Below, one piece after another: positions 7,797 to 15,534 of a DNA stretch of 25,027 bases (its first letter is position 1; each line of letters opens with the position of its first letter). Under the pieces are notes generated by a model. The model saw only the letters and a program-made list of their open reading frames with translations. It was not told the DNA's origin and ran no database searches. Made by a program: the position numbers and the translations under genes. Source of the stretch: Oceanococcus sp041625325 (lineage in GTDB: Bacteria > Pseudomonadota > Gammaproteobacteria > Nevskiales > Oceanococcaceae); NCBI GenBank assembly GCA_041625325.1, contig JBFJTN010000028.1:1-25027 (forward strand), given 5' to 3'.

Positions 7797-8348
7797 ATGA
7801 AGTACTGCACCCAGTGCAGCGGCACACTGGAACATCGCATCCCGGACGGCGACAGCCTGGCCCGGTTCATCTGCAGCCATTGCGGGCACATCCATTACCA
7901 GAACCCGCGGGTGATCACCGGCACTCTGCCGATCTGGGAGGACCGGGTTCTGATGTGCCGCCGCGCGATCGAACCGCGCCATGGGCTGTGGACCCTGCCG
8001 GCCGGCTTCCTGGAAATCGGCGAGACCGCGGCCGAGGGCGCGGCGCGCGAAACCATGGAGGAAGCGCGCGCCCGGGTGGAGGTCGGCGCGCTGTTCAGCT
8101 TCATCAACGTCACCTATATCGGCCAGATCTACACCTTCTATCTGGCCGACATGCTGGACCTGGACTTCGCCCCGGGCGCCGAGAGCCTGGAGGTGGAACT
8201 GTTCGAGGAAGCCGACATTCCCTGGCAGGAACTGGCCTTCCCCACGGTCAGGCTGGCCCTGCAGGACTACTTTGCCGACCGCCAGCGCGGAAGCTTTTCA
8301 CTGCATGTCCATGATCTGAAGATTCCGCCCTGGAAGCGGGGCGGCTGA
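7797..8348 (+). CDS. Nudix hydrolase with N-terminal zinc ribbon
   Basis: 183 aa. Cys4, Cys7, Cys26 and Cys29 form a zinc ribbon. The Nudix box starts GFLEIGE and continues to RETMEEA, with the catalytic Glu residues present; the usual Gly after EE-x is Arg, as often seen in the zinc-ribbon subfamily where the segment reads EEA-ARVE. Nudix enzymes cleave nucleoside diphosphates linked to another moiety, such as NADH, ADP-ribose or FAD, using Mg2+. The exact substrate is unknown. The start ATG at 7797 has no obvious Shine-Dalgarno sequence. It is followed by fdxA in the same direction after 67 bases. Confidence 0.88.
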   Translation: MKYCTQCSGTLEHRIPDGDSLARFICSHCGHIHYQNPRVITGTLPIWEDRVLMCRRAIEPRHGLWTLPAGFLEIGETAAEGAARETMEEARARVEVGALFSFINVTYIGQIYTFYLADMLDLDFAPGAESLEVELFEEADIPWQELAFPTVRLALQDYFADRQRGSFSLHVHDLKIPPWKRGG

Positions 8349-8376
8349 ACCAGGACACCTCGCCCGTCATCCGGGT

Positions 8377-8382
8377 TAAAAT
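8377..8382 (+). promoter_or_regulatory. Candidate -10 element upstream of fdxA
   Basis: TAAAAT matches the TATAAT consensus at five of six positions within an AT-rich patch (GTTAAAATTTT) that stands out from its GC-rich surroundings, 34 bases before the fdxA start. No convincing -35 is seen, so this is a weak call. Confidence 0.35.
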
Positions 8383-8415
8383 TTTCCCTGAACCAGAGTT
8401 TATTGCGGAGTCACC

Positions 8416-8739
8416 ATGACCTTCGTCGTCACCGAGAACTGCATCAAGTGCAAATACACGGACTGCGTGGAAGTCTGCCCCGTGGACTGCTTTCACGAGG
8501 GGCCGAACTTCCTGGTCATTGACCCCGAAGAGTGCATTGACTGCACACTGTGCGAGCCGGAATGCCCGGCCGAGGCGATTTTCGCCGAAGACGATCTGCC
8601 CGAGGATCAGGCTCACTTCCTGGAACTCAACGAGGCGCTGTCCAAAGCCTGGCCGGTGATCCGCGAGCAGAAGGACCCGCCGGCGGATGCCGCGGAATGG
8701 GACGGCAAGCCGAACAAGCTGGAATTGCTGGAGCGCTAG
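8416..8739 (+). CDS. fdxA: 7Fe ferredoxin FdxA
   Basis: 107 aa starting MTFVVTENCIKCKYTDC, the classic FdxA N-terminus. Cys9, Cys17 and Cys50 would bind the 3Fe-4S cluster, and Cys21, Cys40, Cys43 and Cys46 the 4Fe-4S cluster; Cys12 and Cys25 are extra. The C-terminal ADAAEWDGKPNKLELLER extension is typical of the proteobacterial and Azotobacter-type 7Fe ferredoxin. It is a soluble low-potential electron carrier of the cytoplasm whose partner is not shown by context. GGAG precedes the ATG by five bases. Length and motifs leave little doubt. Confidence 0.97.
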   Translation: MTFVVTENCIKCKYTDCVEVCPVDCFHEGPNFLVIDPEECIDCTLCEPECPAEAIFAEDDLPEDQAHFLELNEALSKAWPVIREQKDPPADAAEWDGKPNKLELLER

Positions 8740-8753
8740 CCGCGCCGCATCAG

Positions 8754-8782
8754 CGGACCTGCGCCCGGGCGGCGCAGGTCCG
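8754..8782. terminator. Perfect 12-bp hairpin between convergent genes
   Basis: CGGACCTGCGCC and GGCGCAGGTCCG flank a five-base CGGGC loop without a mismatch. It sits between the stops of fdxA (plus) and the small minus-strand gene at 8801. It lacks a T tract on either side, so it may be a bidirectional RNA-stabilising or Rho-assisted element rather than a simple intrinsic terminator. Confidence 0.55.
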
Positions 8783-8800
8783 TGGCATCACAAAGGGCGC

Positions 8801-9160
8801 TCAGGCCGCCAGCGAGCCGGACTGCATGGCCTCGAAATGGCTCTGCGTGGTGCGAAAGCTCCCCGGTTCGGACACGGCACTGCCGAGCTGGAACTGGAAC
8901 TGGTAGGGCTGCCCGACTTTCAGGCCCATCACCGGCACCCGGACCCGGAACTCATCCGCCGGACGTGCCAGGCACAGGCCGTAACGCACCGGCTCCCGTT
9001 CGCCTTCGGCGAACACTTCCCAGCGCACACACAGCGGCTCTTCCGCAGCGCTGCGCACGCGGGTGGCGATCAGGGCCGAGGTGGGCCCCTGGGCGAGGCA
9101 GTCCACGCCCTCGAAAATGGCCGCGTCCGCTGACGCCGGCCTGGTCAATTGATCCGTCAT
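8801..9160 (-). CDS. Small fibronectin-like protein resembling the PhoD N-terminal domain
   Basis: 119 aa from the ATG at 9160 (MTDQLTRPA), with GAGGG upstream; an open frame continues further but overlaps the intergenic region. The pattern FEGVDCLAQGPTSALIATRV, VRWEVF, RVRVPVMGLKVGQPYQFQFQ is that of a beta-sandwich in which GL-P/V-G---Y-F---G ends a strand, as in the N-terminal domain of PhoD-type phosphodiesterases. No catalytic domain follows and no signal peptide is seen, so it would be a stand-alone cytoplasmic domain. Function unknown. It diverges from the PhzF gene across a 99-bp gap. Confidence 0.6.
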   Translation of the reverse strand: MTDQLTRPASADAAIFEGVDCLAQGPTSALIATRVRSAAEEPLCVRWEVFAEGEREPVRYGLCLARPADEFRVRVPVMGLKVGQPYQFQFQLGSAVSEPGSFRTTQSHFEAMQSGSLAA

Positions 9161-9259
9161 GATTTCCCTCTCATACTGGATTTCGCATTGTCTGTCGTTC
9201 ATGCCGGCACAGTCTGATCCTGCACTGTGACAGCGTGATGGCAAGGGTGAAAAGCAAAA

Positions 9260-10060
9260 ATGACGCCACTTTCGCTGTACCAGATTGACGCCTTCACCCG
9301 CCAGCCCTTCGGCGGCAATCCTGCGGCTCTTGTGCCCCTGGACAGCTGGCTGCCGGATGCCCGGCTGCAGGCCATCGCGGCGGAGAACAACCTTTCCGAG
9401 ACGGCCTACTTCGTGCCTGATTCACAGACCGATTTTCATCTGCGTTGGTTCACTCCCCTGCGCGAAATCGATCTCTGCGGCCATGCGACCCTGGCCACTG
9501 CCTGGTGGCTGTTCCATCACGGCGGCTGGTCCGGACCCCACCTGCGTTTCGCCTCCCGCAGCGGGGTGCTGGAAGCCGAGCGGGCGGGCGATGCGGTGCG
9601 CATCAGCCTGCCGGCCCGGCCTTCGCAGGACATCGAAGGCGTGGATCCCCAGATCAGTGCGGCTCTGGGACGAGCGCCCCAGGCCCTGCGCAGTGGCGCC
9701 AATCTGATCGCCATCTACCCTGCCCAGTCGGATATCGAGCAGCTGCGCCCCGACTTCGCCGCGCTCAAGGCGCTGCACCCCAAGGGGGTGATCGTCACCG
9801 CTCCCGGCGACAACTGCGACTTCGTGTCCCGTTACTTCGCGCCCTCCTATGGTGTGGATGAGGATCCGGTCACCGGCTCGGCCCACGCCGACCTCGCGCC
9901 CTACTGGGCCGAAGTCTTCGGCCGCCAGCGTTTCGCGGCACGCCAGCTCTCCGCCCGGGGTGGCGAGCTGGCGGTGGAACTCGACGGCGGGCGGGTCGGT
10001 CTCACCGGCCACTGCGCCCTGTACCTGCGCGGCGAGATCCTCTGCCCCCCGAGCCCATGA
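9260..10060 (+). CDS. PhzF family isomerase-like protein
   Basis: 266 aa, normal for the family. The N-terminus YQIDAFTRQPFGGNPAAL, the central NNLSETAYF with the conserved general acid/base Glu47, DLCGHATLA and DEDPVTGSAH are the diagnostic PhzF signatures. PhzF proper isomerises trans-2,3-dihydro-3-hydroxyanthranilate in phenazine biosynthesis; most family members, like this one outside a phz cluster, have no known substrate. No other phenazine gene is present here. It overlaps the next gene by four bases (ATGA), implying translational coupling. Confidence 0.93.
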   Translation: MTPLSLYQIDAFTRQPFGGNPAALVPLDSWLPDARLQAIAAENNLSETAYFVPDSQTDFHLRWFTPLREIDLCGHATLATAWWLFHHGGWSGPHLRFASRSGVLEAERAGDAVRISLPARPSQDIEGVDPQISAALGRAPQALRSGANLIAIYPAQSDIEQLRPDFAALKALHPKGVIVTAPGDNCDFVSRYFAPSYGVDEDPVTGSAHADLAPYWAEVFGRQRFAARQLSARGGELAVELDGGRVGLTGHCALYLRGEILCPPSP

Positions 10061-10740
10061 CCACGACCTCTCACGGCCCGCCGGCCGCACCCGCCATCGA
10101 ATTCTGGTTCGACTACATCTCCCATAACGCCTATCTGGCCTGGCATCGGGTGCAGAACATGGCCAGCGCCCATGGGCGCCCGCTGCGCGCCGAGCCGGTG
10201 CTGTTCGCCGGCCTGCTCAACCACTACGGGGGCAAGGGACCGGCCGAGGTGCCGGAGAAGAACCGCTGGATGCTGCGCAACGTGCTGCGCAAGGCGGCCC
10301 TGAACCAGATCCCGATCCGGCCGCCGGCCTCGCATCCCTTCAACCCCCTGCTGCTGCTGCGCTGCACCCTGGGCGTGGCCGAAGGGCCGCAGCGCAATGC
10401 CCTGGTCAGCGCCCTGTTCCACAGCATCTGGGCCGAGGGCGCCGACCCGGCCGCGGCATCGACCATCGAGGACGCGGCCCGGCGCAGCGATCTGGATGCG
10501 GCCGTGCTGCTGGAGCAGGCCGCCACCCCGGACATCAAGGACATCCTGCAACTGCAGACCCGCCGGGCCATCGCCAAGGGGATCTTCGGGGTCCCCAGCC
10601 TGCTCAGCGGCAAGGAGCTGTTCTGGGGTTACGACGATCTGGACTACCTGGAACTGCATCTGCAGGGGCGCGACCCGCTGGCCGGACAGAGCCTGTCGGC
10701 CTGGAACCGGGTCAAGCCTTCCGCCCGCCGTCAGGGCTGA
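10057..10740 (+). CDS. 2-hydroxychromene-2-carboxylate isomerase family protein (DsbA fold)
   Basis: 227 aa with a thioredoxin-like N-terminus. FWFDYISHNAYLAW corresponds to the F-DY-SPYSYLA motif, whose Ser acts with bound glutathione; here the usual Pro after Ser is His. The C-terminal GIFGVPSLLSGKELFWGYDD matches the cis-Pro loop and FWG-D motif of the family. The enzyme class performs glutathione-dependent isomerisation in naphthalene breakdown, but many relatives have other unknown roles. Coupling to a PhzF-like gene through an ATGA overlap suggests the two act on related small aromatic or keto substrates, which is inference. Confidence 0.85.
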   Translation: MTTTSHGPPAAPAIEFWFDYISHNAYLAWHRVQNMASAHGRPLRAEPVLFAGLLNHYGGKGPAEVPEKNRWMLRNVLRKAALNQIPIRPPASHPFNPLLLLRCTLGVAEGPQRNALVSALFHSIWAEGADPAAASTIEDAARRSDLDAAVLLEQAATPDIKDILQLQTRRAIAKGIFGVPSLLSGKELFWGYDDLDYLELHLQGRDPLAGQSLSAWNRVKPSARRQG

Positions 10741-10751
10741 GCCGGCCGGGT

Positions 10752-11387
10752 TCAGCGCTGCGCCGCTTTCCGCTCGAGACTCATCATCAGGAAACCGCAG
10801 AACGCCGCATTGTTCAGGCGCAGGCTGGAATCCACCCTGGCCTTCATCTCCAGAATGGCGGCGCGATAGCGCTGGTAGAAATCCCAGGACGGGCGCGGCC
10901 GGTATTCCAGATCGCGCAGACCGAACTGCGCGATCACGCCCTTGGCCGTGGTCGGTTTGACGAAGACCTCGGTCTGCGGGTGGTAGTAGTTGGGCAGGAT
11001 GGTCATCAGCGACCACTTGGCCAGCTTGCCGCGCGCCAGGACATCCAGCATCGCCGCGAATCCGGCCGCCTGATCGCCATGCAGAAATCCGTAAAGCCCC
11101 CCGACCAGCGCCTCGGCCTCGCCCGCCGACAGGGTCGAGACGTAGTCGCGGAATTTCGGCTTTTCGAACAAGGAAACCATGGACGCGGCGCCGACGATCC
11201 GGATCATGGCCCGCACCACCGCCTCGGGATTGTCGAAGGCCGAGGGCGAGAAGGCCTCCCGCGCCATGGCCGACATCCGCTCGACCTTGTGCTTGCGCCC
11301 GATCTTCTGCAGCTCCGGATGATCGAAGCCTCCCGGATACTGGCTGAGAAACCGCTGTTCGGCACGCTGCAACTGCTTGAGATCCAT
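10752..11387 (-). CDS. Conserved-looking protein of unknown function
   Basis: 211 aa from the ATG at 11387 (MDLKQLQRAEQRF), with GGGAG upstream. It is mostly helical, with motifs such as LSQYPGGFDHPELQKIGRKHK, LPNYYHPQTEVFVKPTT and PRPSWDFYQRYRAAI. No signal peptide and no transmembrane segment are seen. I do not recognise a domain. It is convergent with the isomerase gene (11 bases between the stops) and lies downstream of the phosphatase gene on the same strand after a 109-base gap. Confidence 0.7.
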   Translation of the reverse strand: MDLKQLQRAEQRFLSQYPGGFDHPELQKIGRKHKVERMSAMAREAFSPSAFDNPEAVVRAMIRIVGAASMVSLFEKPKFRDYVSTLSAGEAEALVGGLYGFLHGDQAAGFAAMLDVLARGKLAKWSLMTILPNYYHPQTEVFVKPTTAKGVIAQFGLRDLEYRPRPSWDFYQRYRAAILEMKARVDSSLRLNNAAFCGFLMMSLERKAAQR

Positions 11388-11496
11388 CACGACTCCCGCG
11401 AACGAGTGCAGGGCATTCTGCACCGGGCCGGGCCTCAGAGGAATGTCCCGTGGCGAAAGGCAGCGTGGCCGCGGCGACCGCCCGGCGGCGTGCCTG

Positions 11497-11985
11497 TCAC
11501 CGCTCGGGCGGGCCGCCGAGTGGCCCGGCCAGCTGCCCCACCACCGCCCGTGCCGCCTCGCTCACGTCCCGCCAGGTGATCTCGAAGCCCTCCGCATCTC
11601 CGTAATAGGGATCGGCCACGGCCTCGCCGGCCCGGCCTTCGACGCAATCCATCAGCAGGGCCAGCCGCGCCGGGCTGCCGGGCGGTTGCAGCTTGCGCAG
11701 GGCCGCCAGATTGCTGCGGTCCAGGGCCAGGATGTGGCTGAAACGGTAGAAGTCCTCCGTCGCCACCTGGCGGGCGCGGTACCCCCCGATGTCGACCCCG
11801 TGCCCGCGCGCCACCGCCTGGGCCCGGCGATCCGGAGGATGGCCTACATGCCAGTCGCCGGTGCCCGCGGAATCGGCGCTGGCCTTGAGTCCCGCCGCTT
11901 CGGCTTCGGCCCGAAAGGCCGCTTCGGCCAGCGGCGAGCGGCAGATATTGCCAAGACAGACAAACAGCACGGCAGGGGCAGGCAT
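11497..11985 (-). CDS. Low-molecular-weight protein tyrosine phosphatase
   Basis: 162 aa. The N-terminal P-loop FVCLGNICRSP is the CX5R(S/T) active site (nucleophile Cys10, Arg16), and VADPYYGD near residue 125 supplies the general-acid Asp. The SAGTGDWHVGHPPDRRA region is typical of bacterial members. The enzyme removes phosphate from phosphotyrosine or from small molecules. In other Gram-negative bacteria such phosphatases partner with BY-kinases in capsule export, but no such genes are nearby. It diverges from the lipoprotein gene. Confidence 0.95.
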   Translation of the reverse strand: MPAPAVLFVCLGNICRSPLAEAAFRAEAEAAGLKASADSAGTGDWHVGHPPDRRAQAVARGHGVDIGGYRARQVATEDFYRFSHILALDRSNLAALRKLQPPGSPARLALLMDCVEGRAGEAVADPYYGDAEGFEITWRDVSEAARAVVGQLAGPLGGPPER

Positions 11986-11996
11986 CGGGACAGGAG

Positions 11997-12012
11997 CAGG
12001 CAGGCAGGCAGG
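11997..12012. repeat. (CAGG)4 tandem repeat
   Basis: Four perfect CAGG units just upstream of the phosphatase start, in the intergenic region. Four-base repeats of this kind can vary in copy number, but at four units and outside a coding frame this may be chance. Confidence 0.6.
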
Positions 12013-12039
12013 CGGCGCAGCTTAGCAGGCCGCCCCCTT

Positions 12040-12055
12040 CCCCCCATATGGGGGG
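12040..12055. repeat. Perfect palindrome CCCCCCATATGGGGGG
   Basis: A 16-bp perfect inverted repeat between the divergent phosphatase and lipoprotein genes, with weaker pairing continuing outward through C-rich and G-rich flanks. It is 65 bases upstream of the lipoprotein ATG. It could be an operator, a hairpin in the leader RNA, or a dispersed intergenic element. Confidence 0.55.
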
Positions 12056-12119
12056 TGGGAGGGGCTCGGGGCGCGGCGCATCATCCGCCGCGAGACCAGA
12101 CCACCCATGGGGCGGAAAC

Positions 12120-13055
12120 ATGCACAGAATCCTTCTTGTCGCGCTGGCCGGTGGCCTGCTGAGCGGCTGCTTCGACACCAACAACAGCGGCACCAACCCG
12201 AACACGCCCCCTGGTGCCACAGCCACGCCCGCACCGAGCGCCAGCCCGGCCCCCACCGCCAGTCCGGCGCCCGGCCCTGGCGCCACCCCGGCCCCCACGC
12301 CCGCCCCGTCGGCCTCTCCGAGCCCGGGCCGCTCCCCGGCGCCCCCCGCCTCGCCGTCACCAAGTCCCACCAGCACGCCCGGCGCCGGCGGCGCCAGCGC
12401 CTGCTTCAACCCGGAACTGCTGCAGCAGGGCACCCAGTCCGCACTGAGCTACCGCGCCACCGACGGGGACAGCGGTGAGGTGCTGAACTTCACCGATGAG
12501 CGCATGGTCACCGGCCCGACCAGCTTCAACGGCCAGCAGACCATTCGCACCGATGGCACCACCGACAGCAGCAGTTCGGCCGGCAACTACAGCACCCAGA
12601 CCGAAACCTTCAGCAGCATGGAGGCGGCGGCCATGCGCTTCCGCTCCTACGGGGTAAACACCAGCACCACCGTGTCCGGCTTCACCGTGACCACCCGCAG
12701 CACCATCGAACCGGCGATGCTGAGCCGCTATGACCTCGCCGCCGGACAGAGCCACAGCCAGAGCTACACGGTGACCACGGTCACCGACACCGGCGGCTTC
12801 GGCAGCACCACCACCGTGGTCAACACCGACGAAACCACCACCTACGTCGGGCGCGAGACGGTGACGGTGCCGGTCGGCAGCTTCGACACCTGCCGCTTCG
12901 ACAGCAGCTACTCACGCACCGTGGATGGCAGCACCGCCACGGAAACCGCCAGCAACTGGTTCGAGGTGGGCAGCGGCGTGCTGATCAGGAACATGGCCGA
13001 AGGCGACCGGACCGAGTTCACCGGCGGCACCCTCAACGGCACCCCGGTGCAGTAA
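12120..13055 (+). CDS. Lipoprotein with Pro/Ala/Ser/Thr-rich linker
   Basis: 311 aa from the ATG at 12120, with GGGGCGGAA upstream; an open frame to 12048 is longer but lacks a signal peptide. The lipobox is LLSG-Cys (MHRILLVALAGGLLSGC), so the protein is processed by Lsp and lipidated. It starts CFDTNN, and Asp is at position +3, not +2, so outer-membrane sorting is expected. Residues about 28-95 are a low-complexity Pro/Ala/Ser/Thr linker that should extend the folded part from the membrane. The rest is a Thr/Ser-rich beta domain with two Cys residues. No family is recognised. A strong terminator follows. Confidence 0.8.
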   Translation: MHRILLVALAGGLLSGCFDTNNSGTNPNTPPGATATPAPSASPAPTASPAPGPGATPAPTPAPSASPSPGRSPAPPASPSPSPTSTPGAGGASACFNPELLQQGTQSALSYRATDGDSGEVLNFTDERMVTGPTSFNGQQTIRTDGTTDSSSSAGNYSTQTETFSSMEAAAMRFRSYGVNTSTTVSGFTVTTRSTIEPAMLSRYDLAAGQSHSQSYTVTTVTDTGGFGSTTTVVNTDETTTYVGRETVTVPVGSFDTCRFDSSYSRTVDGSTATETASNWFEVGSGVLIRNMAEGDRTEFTGGTLNGTPVQ

Positions 13056-13070
13056 GCGAACCGTGCTGGA

Positions 13071-13100
13071 AAAGGCCCCGACCTCGGTCGGGGCTTTTTT
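13071..13100 (+). terminator. Rho-independent terminator after the lipoprotein gene
   Basis: Perfect 8-bp stem GCCCCGAC/GTCGGGGC with loop CTCG, preceded by A's and followed by six T's. It lies 16 bases after the lipoprotein stop and separates it from the kinase operon. Confidence 0.92.
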
Positions 13101-13135
13101 GTGCCCGCCGCCAGCTCCCCCGTCACGCCGCTTTT

Positions 13136-13144
13136 TGCGATACT
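13136..13144 (+). promoter_or_regulatory. Candidate extended -10 promoter of the kinase operon
   Basis: TGCGATACT fits TGnTAnnnT-like extended -10 promoters (GATACT for the -10). It lies 30 bases before the TTG start preferred for the kinase and after the lipoprotein terminator, so position and start agree. The -35 is not recognisable. Confidence 0.35.
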
Positions 13145-13173
13145 GCCGGGGCACTTCCCCCGATCGATCGCAC

Positions 13174-15534
13174 TTGACTGCAGCCGCGGCCCCGACAGCG
13201 CCCCTGGCACCTCTTGGCCGGCTTGGTTCCTACCGCCTGCTGCGCCTGATCGGAGAAGGGGCTGCCGGCCAGGTCTTCCTCGCCTCCCAGGACAATCCCG
13301 CCCGCGAAGTCGCGATCAAGGTTTTGCGTGCGGCCTCGCCGGTCGGCCGCCAGCGCTTCGAACGCGAGCTGGAGCTGCTGGCCGGCCTGGAGCACAGCAA
13401 TATCGCCCGGCTGTATGACTGCGGCAGCGAGGCGGGCCCCACCGGTGACACGCCCTATCTGGTGATGGAGTACGTGCGCGGCCGGGATCTGCTCAGCCAC
13501 GCCCGCGGCCTGGACCTTGCGGGCCGCCTGCGCCTGCTCGCCGAACTGGCCCGCGCCGTGCACTTTGCCCACACCCGCGGGGTGATCCACCGCGACCTGA
13601 AACCGGGCAACATCCTGGTCAACGAACACGGCGAGCCGAAGATCCTGGACTTCGGCATCGCCCATGTGGTGAGCGATGACGCCACCCAGATGACGGCCAG
13701 CGGCGAGGTGCTGGGCACCCTGAGCTACATGAGCTGGGAGCAGCTGGCTGGCGAGGGCATCGACGCCCGGGCGGATGTCTACGCCCTGGGTGCGGTGGGC
13801 TATCAGATGCTCTGTGGCGAGCTGCCCTATCCGGATCTGGCCCAGGACACCCTGATCGGCGCGGTGGCGCGCCTGCAGCGGGAGAGCCCGGTGCAGCTGG
13901 CCAGCCGTCTGCCGGCAGCCCGTGGCGACCTGGAGACCATCATCATGAAGGCGCTGGCCCGCGACCGGGAACAGCGCTATGCCTCGGCCGCCGAATTCGC
14001 CGCGGACATCGAGCGCTGTCTGCGCCAGCAGCCGATCGAGGCCCGTCCGCCCACCCTGGGCTATGTGCTGGGCCTGTTCGTTCGCCGCCACAAGGCGCTG
14101 ACCGCCGCCGCCCTGCTGGCGCTGTTCAGCCTGGCCGGCGCCGCCGTCCTGTCCTTCAGCTATGCCCTGTCCGAGTCACGCGCCCATGCGGCAGCCGAGG
14201 CGCGGCTGGCCGAACGCCAGGCCGTGACCGGCTTTCTCACCCGCATGCTGACCAGCGCCGATCCCTCGCAGTCACTGGGCAAGAAGCTCACCGTGCTGGA
14301 GGTGCTGGATGCGGCTCGGGGCCAGCTGGACCAGAGCCTGCCGGCCCCGGTGCTGAGCCAGTTGCAGGACGCGCTGGGCCGGACCTACGTGGCCCTGGGC
14401 GATGCCGAGCAGGGCCTGGCGCTGCTGCAGGCCGCGCGCGACATCAGCGTGGCCCGGCATGGCCCTGCGGCGGCCGAGTCCATCGCCGCCGAGCAGGAGG
14501 TGATCCATGCCCTGATGCAGGGCGGGCGGGAACGCGAGGCCCTGGCGGCCATCGAGGCCCTGCAGGCGCGCCAGCCCGCCGGGGACCGCGCCGCCTGGTT
14601 CACCACCCGTTTCTACCATGGGCGACTGCTCACCCAGATCGGCGAATTCGAACAGGCCGATGCCCTGCTGCAACCGGCGCTGGACGAGGCCCGCGGCGAG
14701 CTGGGCCTGCATCACCCGGTGACCATCAATCTGGTCAACGAACGCGCCCGGGTGCTGCAGCGCCTGACCCGCTTCGACGAGGCCATGGCGCTGGCACGCG
14801 AGGTCCTGGCGGCGCTGGACACAGCCGGCGGGCCGGCCCATGGCAGCAGCCTGGAAACCCAGGAAATCCTGGCCCTGGCCCTGCGCGAATCCGGCGAATA
14901 CGAGGCCTCCCTGCCCCTGTTCCGGCAGATCCGCGACGCCCGACTCGCCATCCTCGGGCCCGAGCATCCCGACACCAACGTCTCCACCCTCAACATGGCC
15001 GCCACCCTGGCCCTGGCCGGCCGGGCCCAGGAAGGCCTGCCGCTGGTCATCGAAGCGCACGAGAAGCTGCTGCAGCGCCTCGGAGCAGGCGCCGCGCTGG
15101 TGCTCAATGCCGTCAGCCTGCGCGCCTATGTGGCCAGCGAGGCGGGGGATCTGGACAAGGCCGCAGCCGCCTACCGCGAGCTGATCGATCAGGCCCGCCT
15201 GACTCCGGACGGCCTGAATGAGAGCTTCCTGCCCGATTTCAACAATCTGGGCAATGTGCAACGCCGGCTGGGCCGGCTGCAGGATGCCGATGCGACCTTC
15301 CGCGAGCTGATGCAGCTGTCCCTGCAGATGCAGGGCGATGATCATCCGCACTACGGCCTGTTCGAATCGAATTACGGCGAGACCCTGCGCCGGCTCGGCC
15401 GCTTCAGCGAGGCCCGTCAGCGTCTGGAACATGCGCTGGCGGTCAATCGAGAGACCCTGGGCGCGGAGCACCCCTCGACCCGGCGCACGGAACAGCGGCT
15501 GGCCCAGGTGCTGGCGGGCGACAGCAGCGGATGA
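13174..15534 (+). CDS. Transmembrane Ser/Thr protein kinase with C-terminal TPR repeats
   Basis: About 786 aa. The kinase domain (residues about 20-290) has the Gly loop GEGAAGQV, the ATP-binding Lys49 in VAIK, catalytic HRDLKPGN (Asp141) and DFG (159-161), all intact: a PknB-type Hanks kinase. A membrane segment follows at about 307-327 (ALTAAALLALFSLAGAAVL). The C-terminal part, from about residue 390, is made of helical TPR-like repeats and probably lies in the periplasm. The start is uncertain. A TTG at 13174 sits 23-30 bases after a candidate -10; a GTG at 13063 is in frame but lies before the terminator, so it is rejected. The gene overlaps the histidine kinase gene by ATGA. Confidence 0.9.
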   Translation: MTAAAAPTAPLAPLGRLGSYRLLRLIGEGAAGQVFLASQDNPAREVAIKVLRAASPVGRQRFERELELLAGLEHSNIARLYDCGSEAGPTGDTPYLVMEYVRGRDLLSHARGLDLAGRLRLLAELARAVHFAHTRGVIHRDLKPGNILVNEHGEPKILDFGIAHVVSDDATQMTASGEVLGTLSYMSWEQLAGEGIDARADVYALGAVGYQMLCGELPYPDLAQDTLIGAVARLQRESPVQLASRLPAARGDLETIIMKALARDREQRYASAAEFAADIERCLRQQPIEARPPTLGYVLGLFVRRHKALTAAALLALFSLAGAAVLSFSYALSESRAHAAAEARLAERQAVTGFLTRMLTSADPSQSLGKKLTVLEVLDAARGQLDQSLPAPVLSQLQDALGRTYVALGDAEQGLALLQAARDISVARHGPAAAESIAAEQEVIHALMQGGREREALAAIEALQARQPAGDRAAWFTTRFYHGRLLTQIGEFEQADALLQPALDEARGELGLHHPVTINLVNERARVLQRLTRFDEAMALAREVLAALDTAGGPAHGSSLETQEILALALRESGEYEASLPLFRQIRDARLAILGPEHPDTNVSTLNMAATLALAGRAQEGLPLVIEAHEKLLQRLGAGAALVLNAVSLRAYVASEAGDLDKAAAAYRELIDQARLTPDGLNESFLPDFNNLGNVQRRLGRLQDADATFRELMQLSLQMQGDDHPHYGLFESNYGETLRRLGRFSEARQRLEHALAVNRETLGAEHPSTRRTEQRLAQVLAGDSSG

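Noticed and set aside
9260..10060. A phenazine biosynthesis cluster around the PhzF gene
   Set aside because: No other phz gene is nearby, and PhzF-like proteins are common outside phenazine clusters.
13063..13173. GTG at 13063 as kinase start
   Set aside because: It lies before the terminator hairpin, so the extra residues would be encoded by terminator sequence.
14272..15471. A 399-aa open frame on the minus strand inside the Ser/Thr kinase gene
   Set aside because: The plus-strand kinase has a continuous domain structure. This one is Gln/Gly/Ala-rich with no motif.
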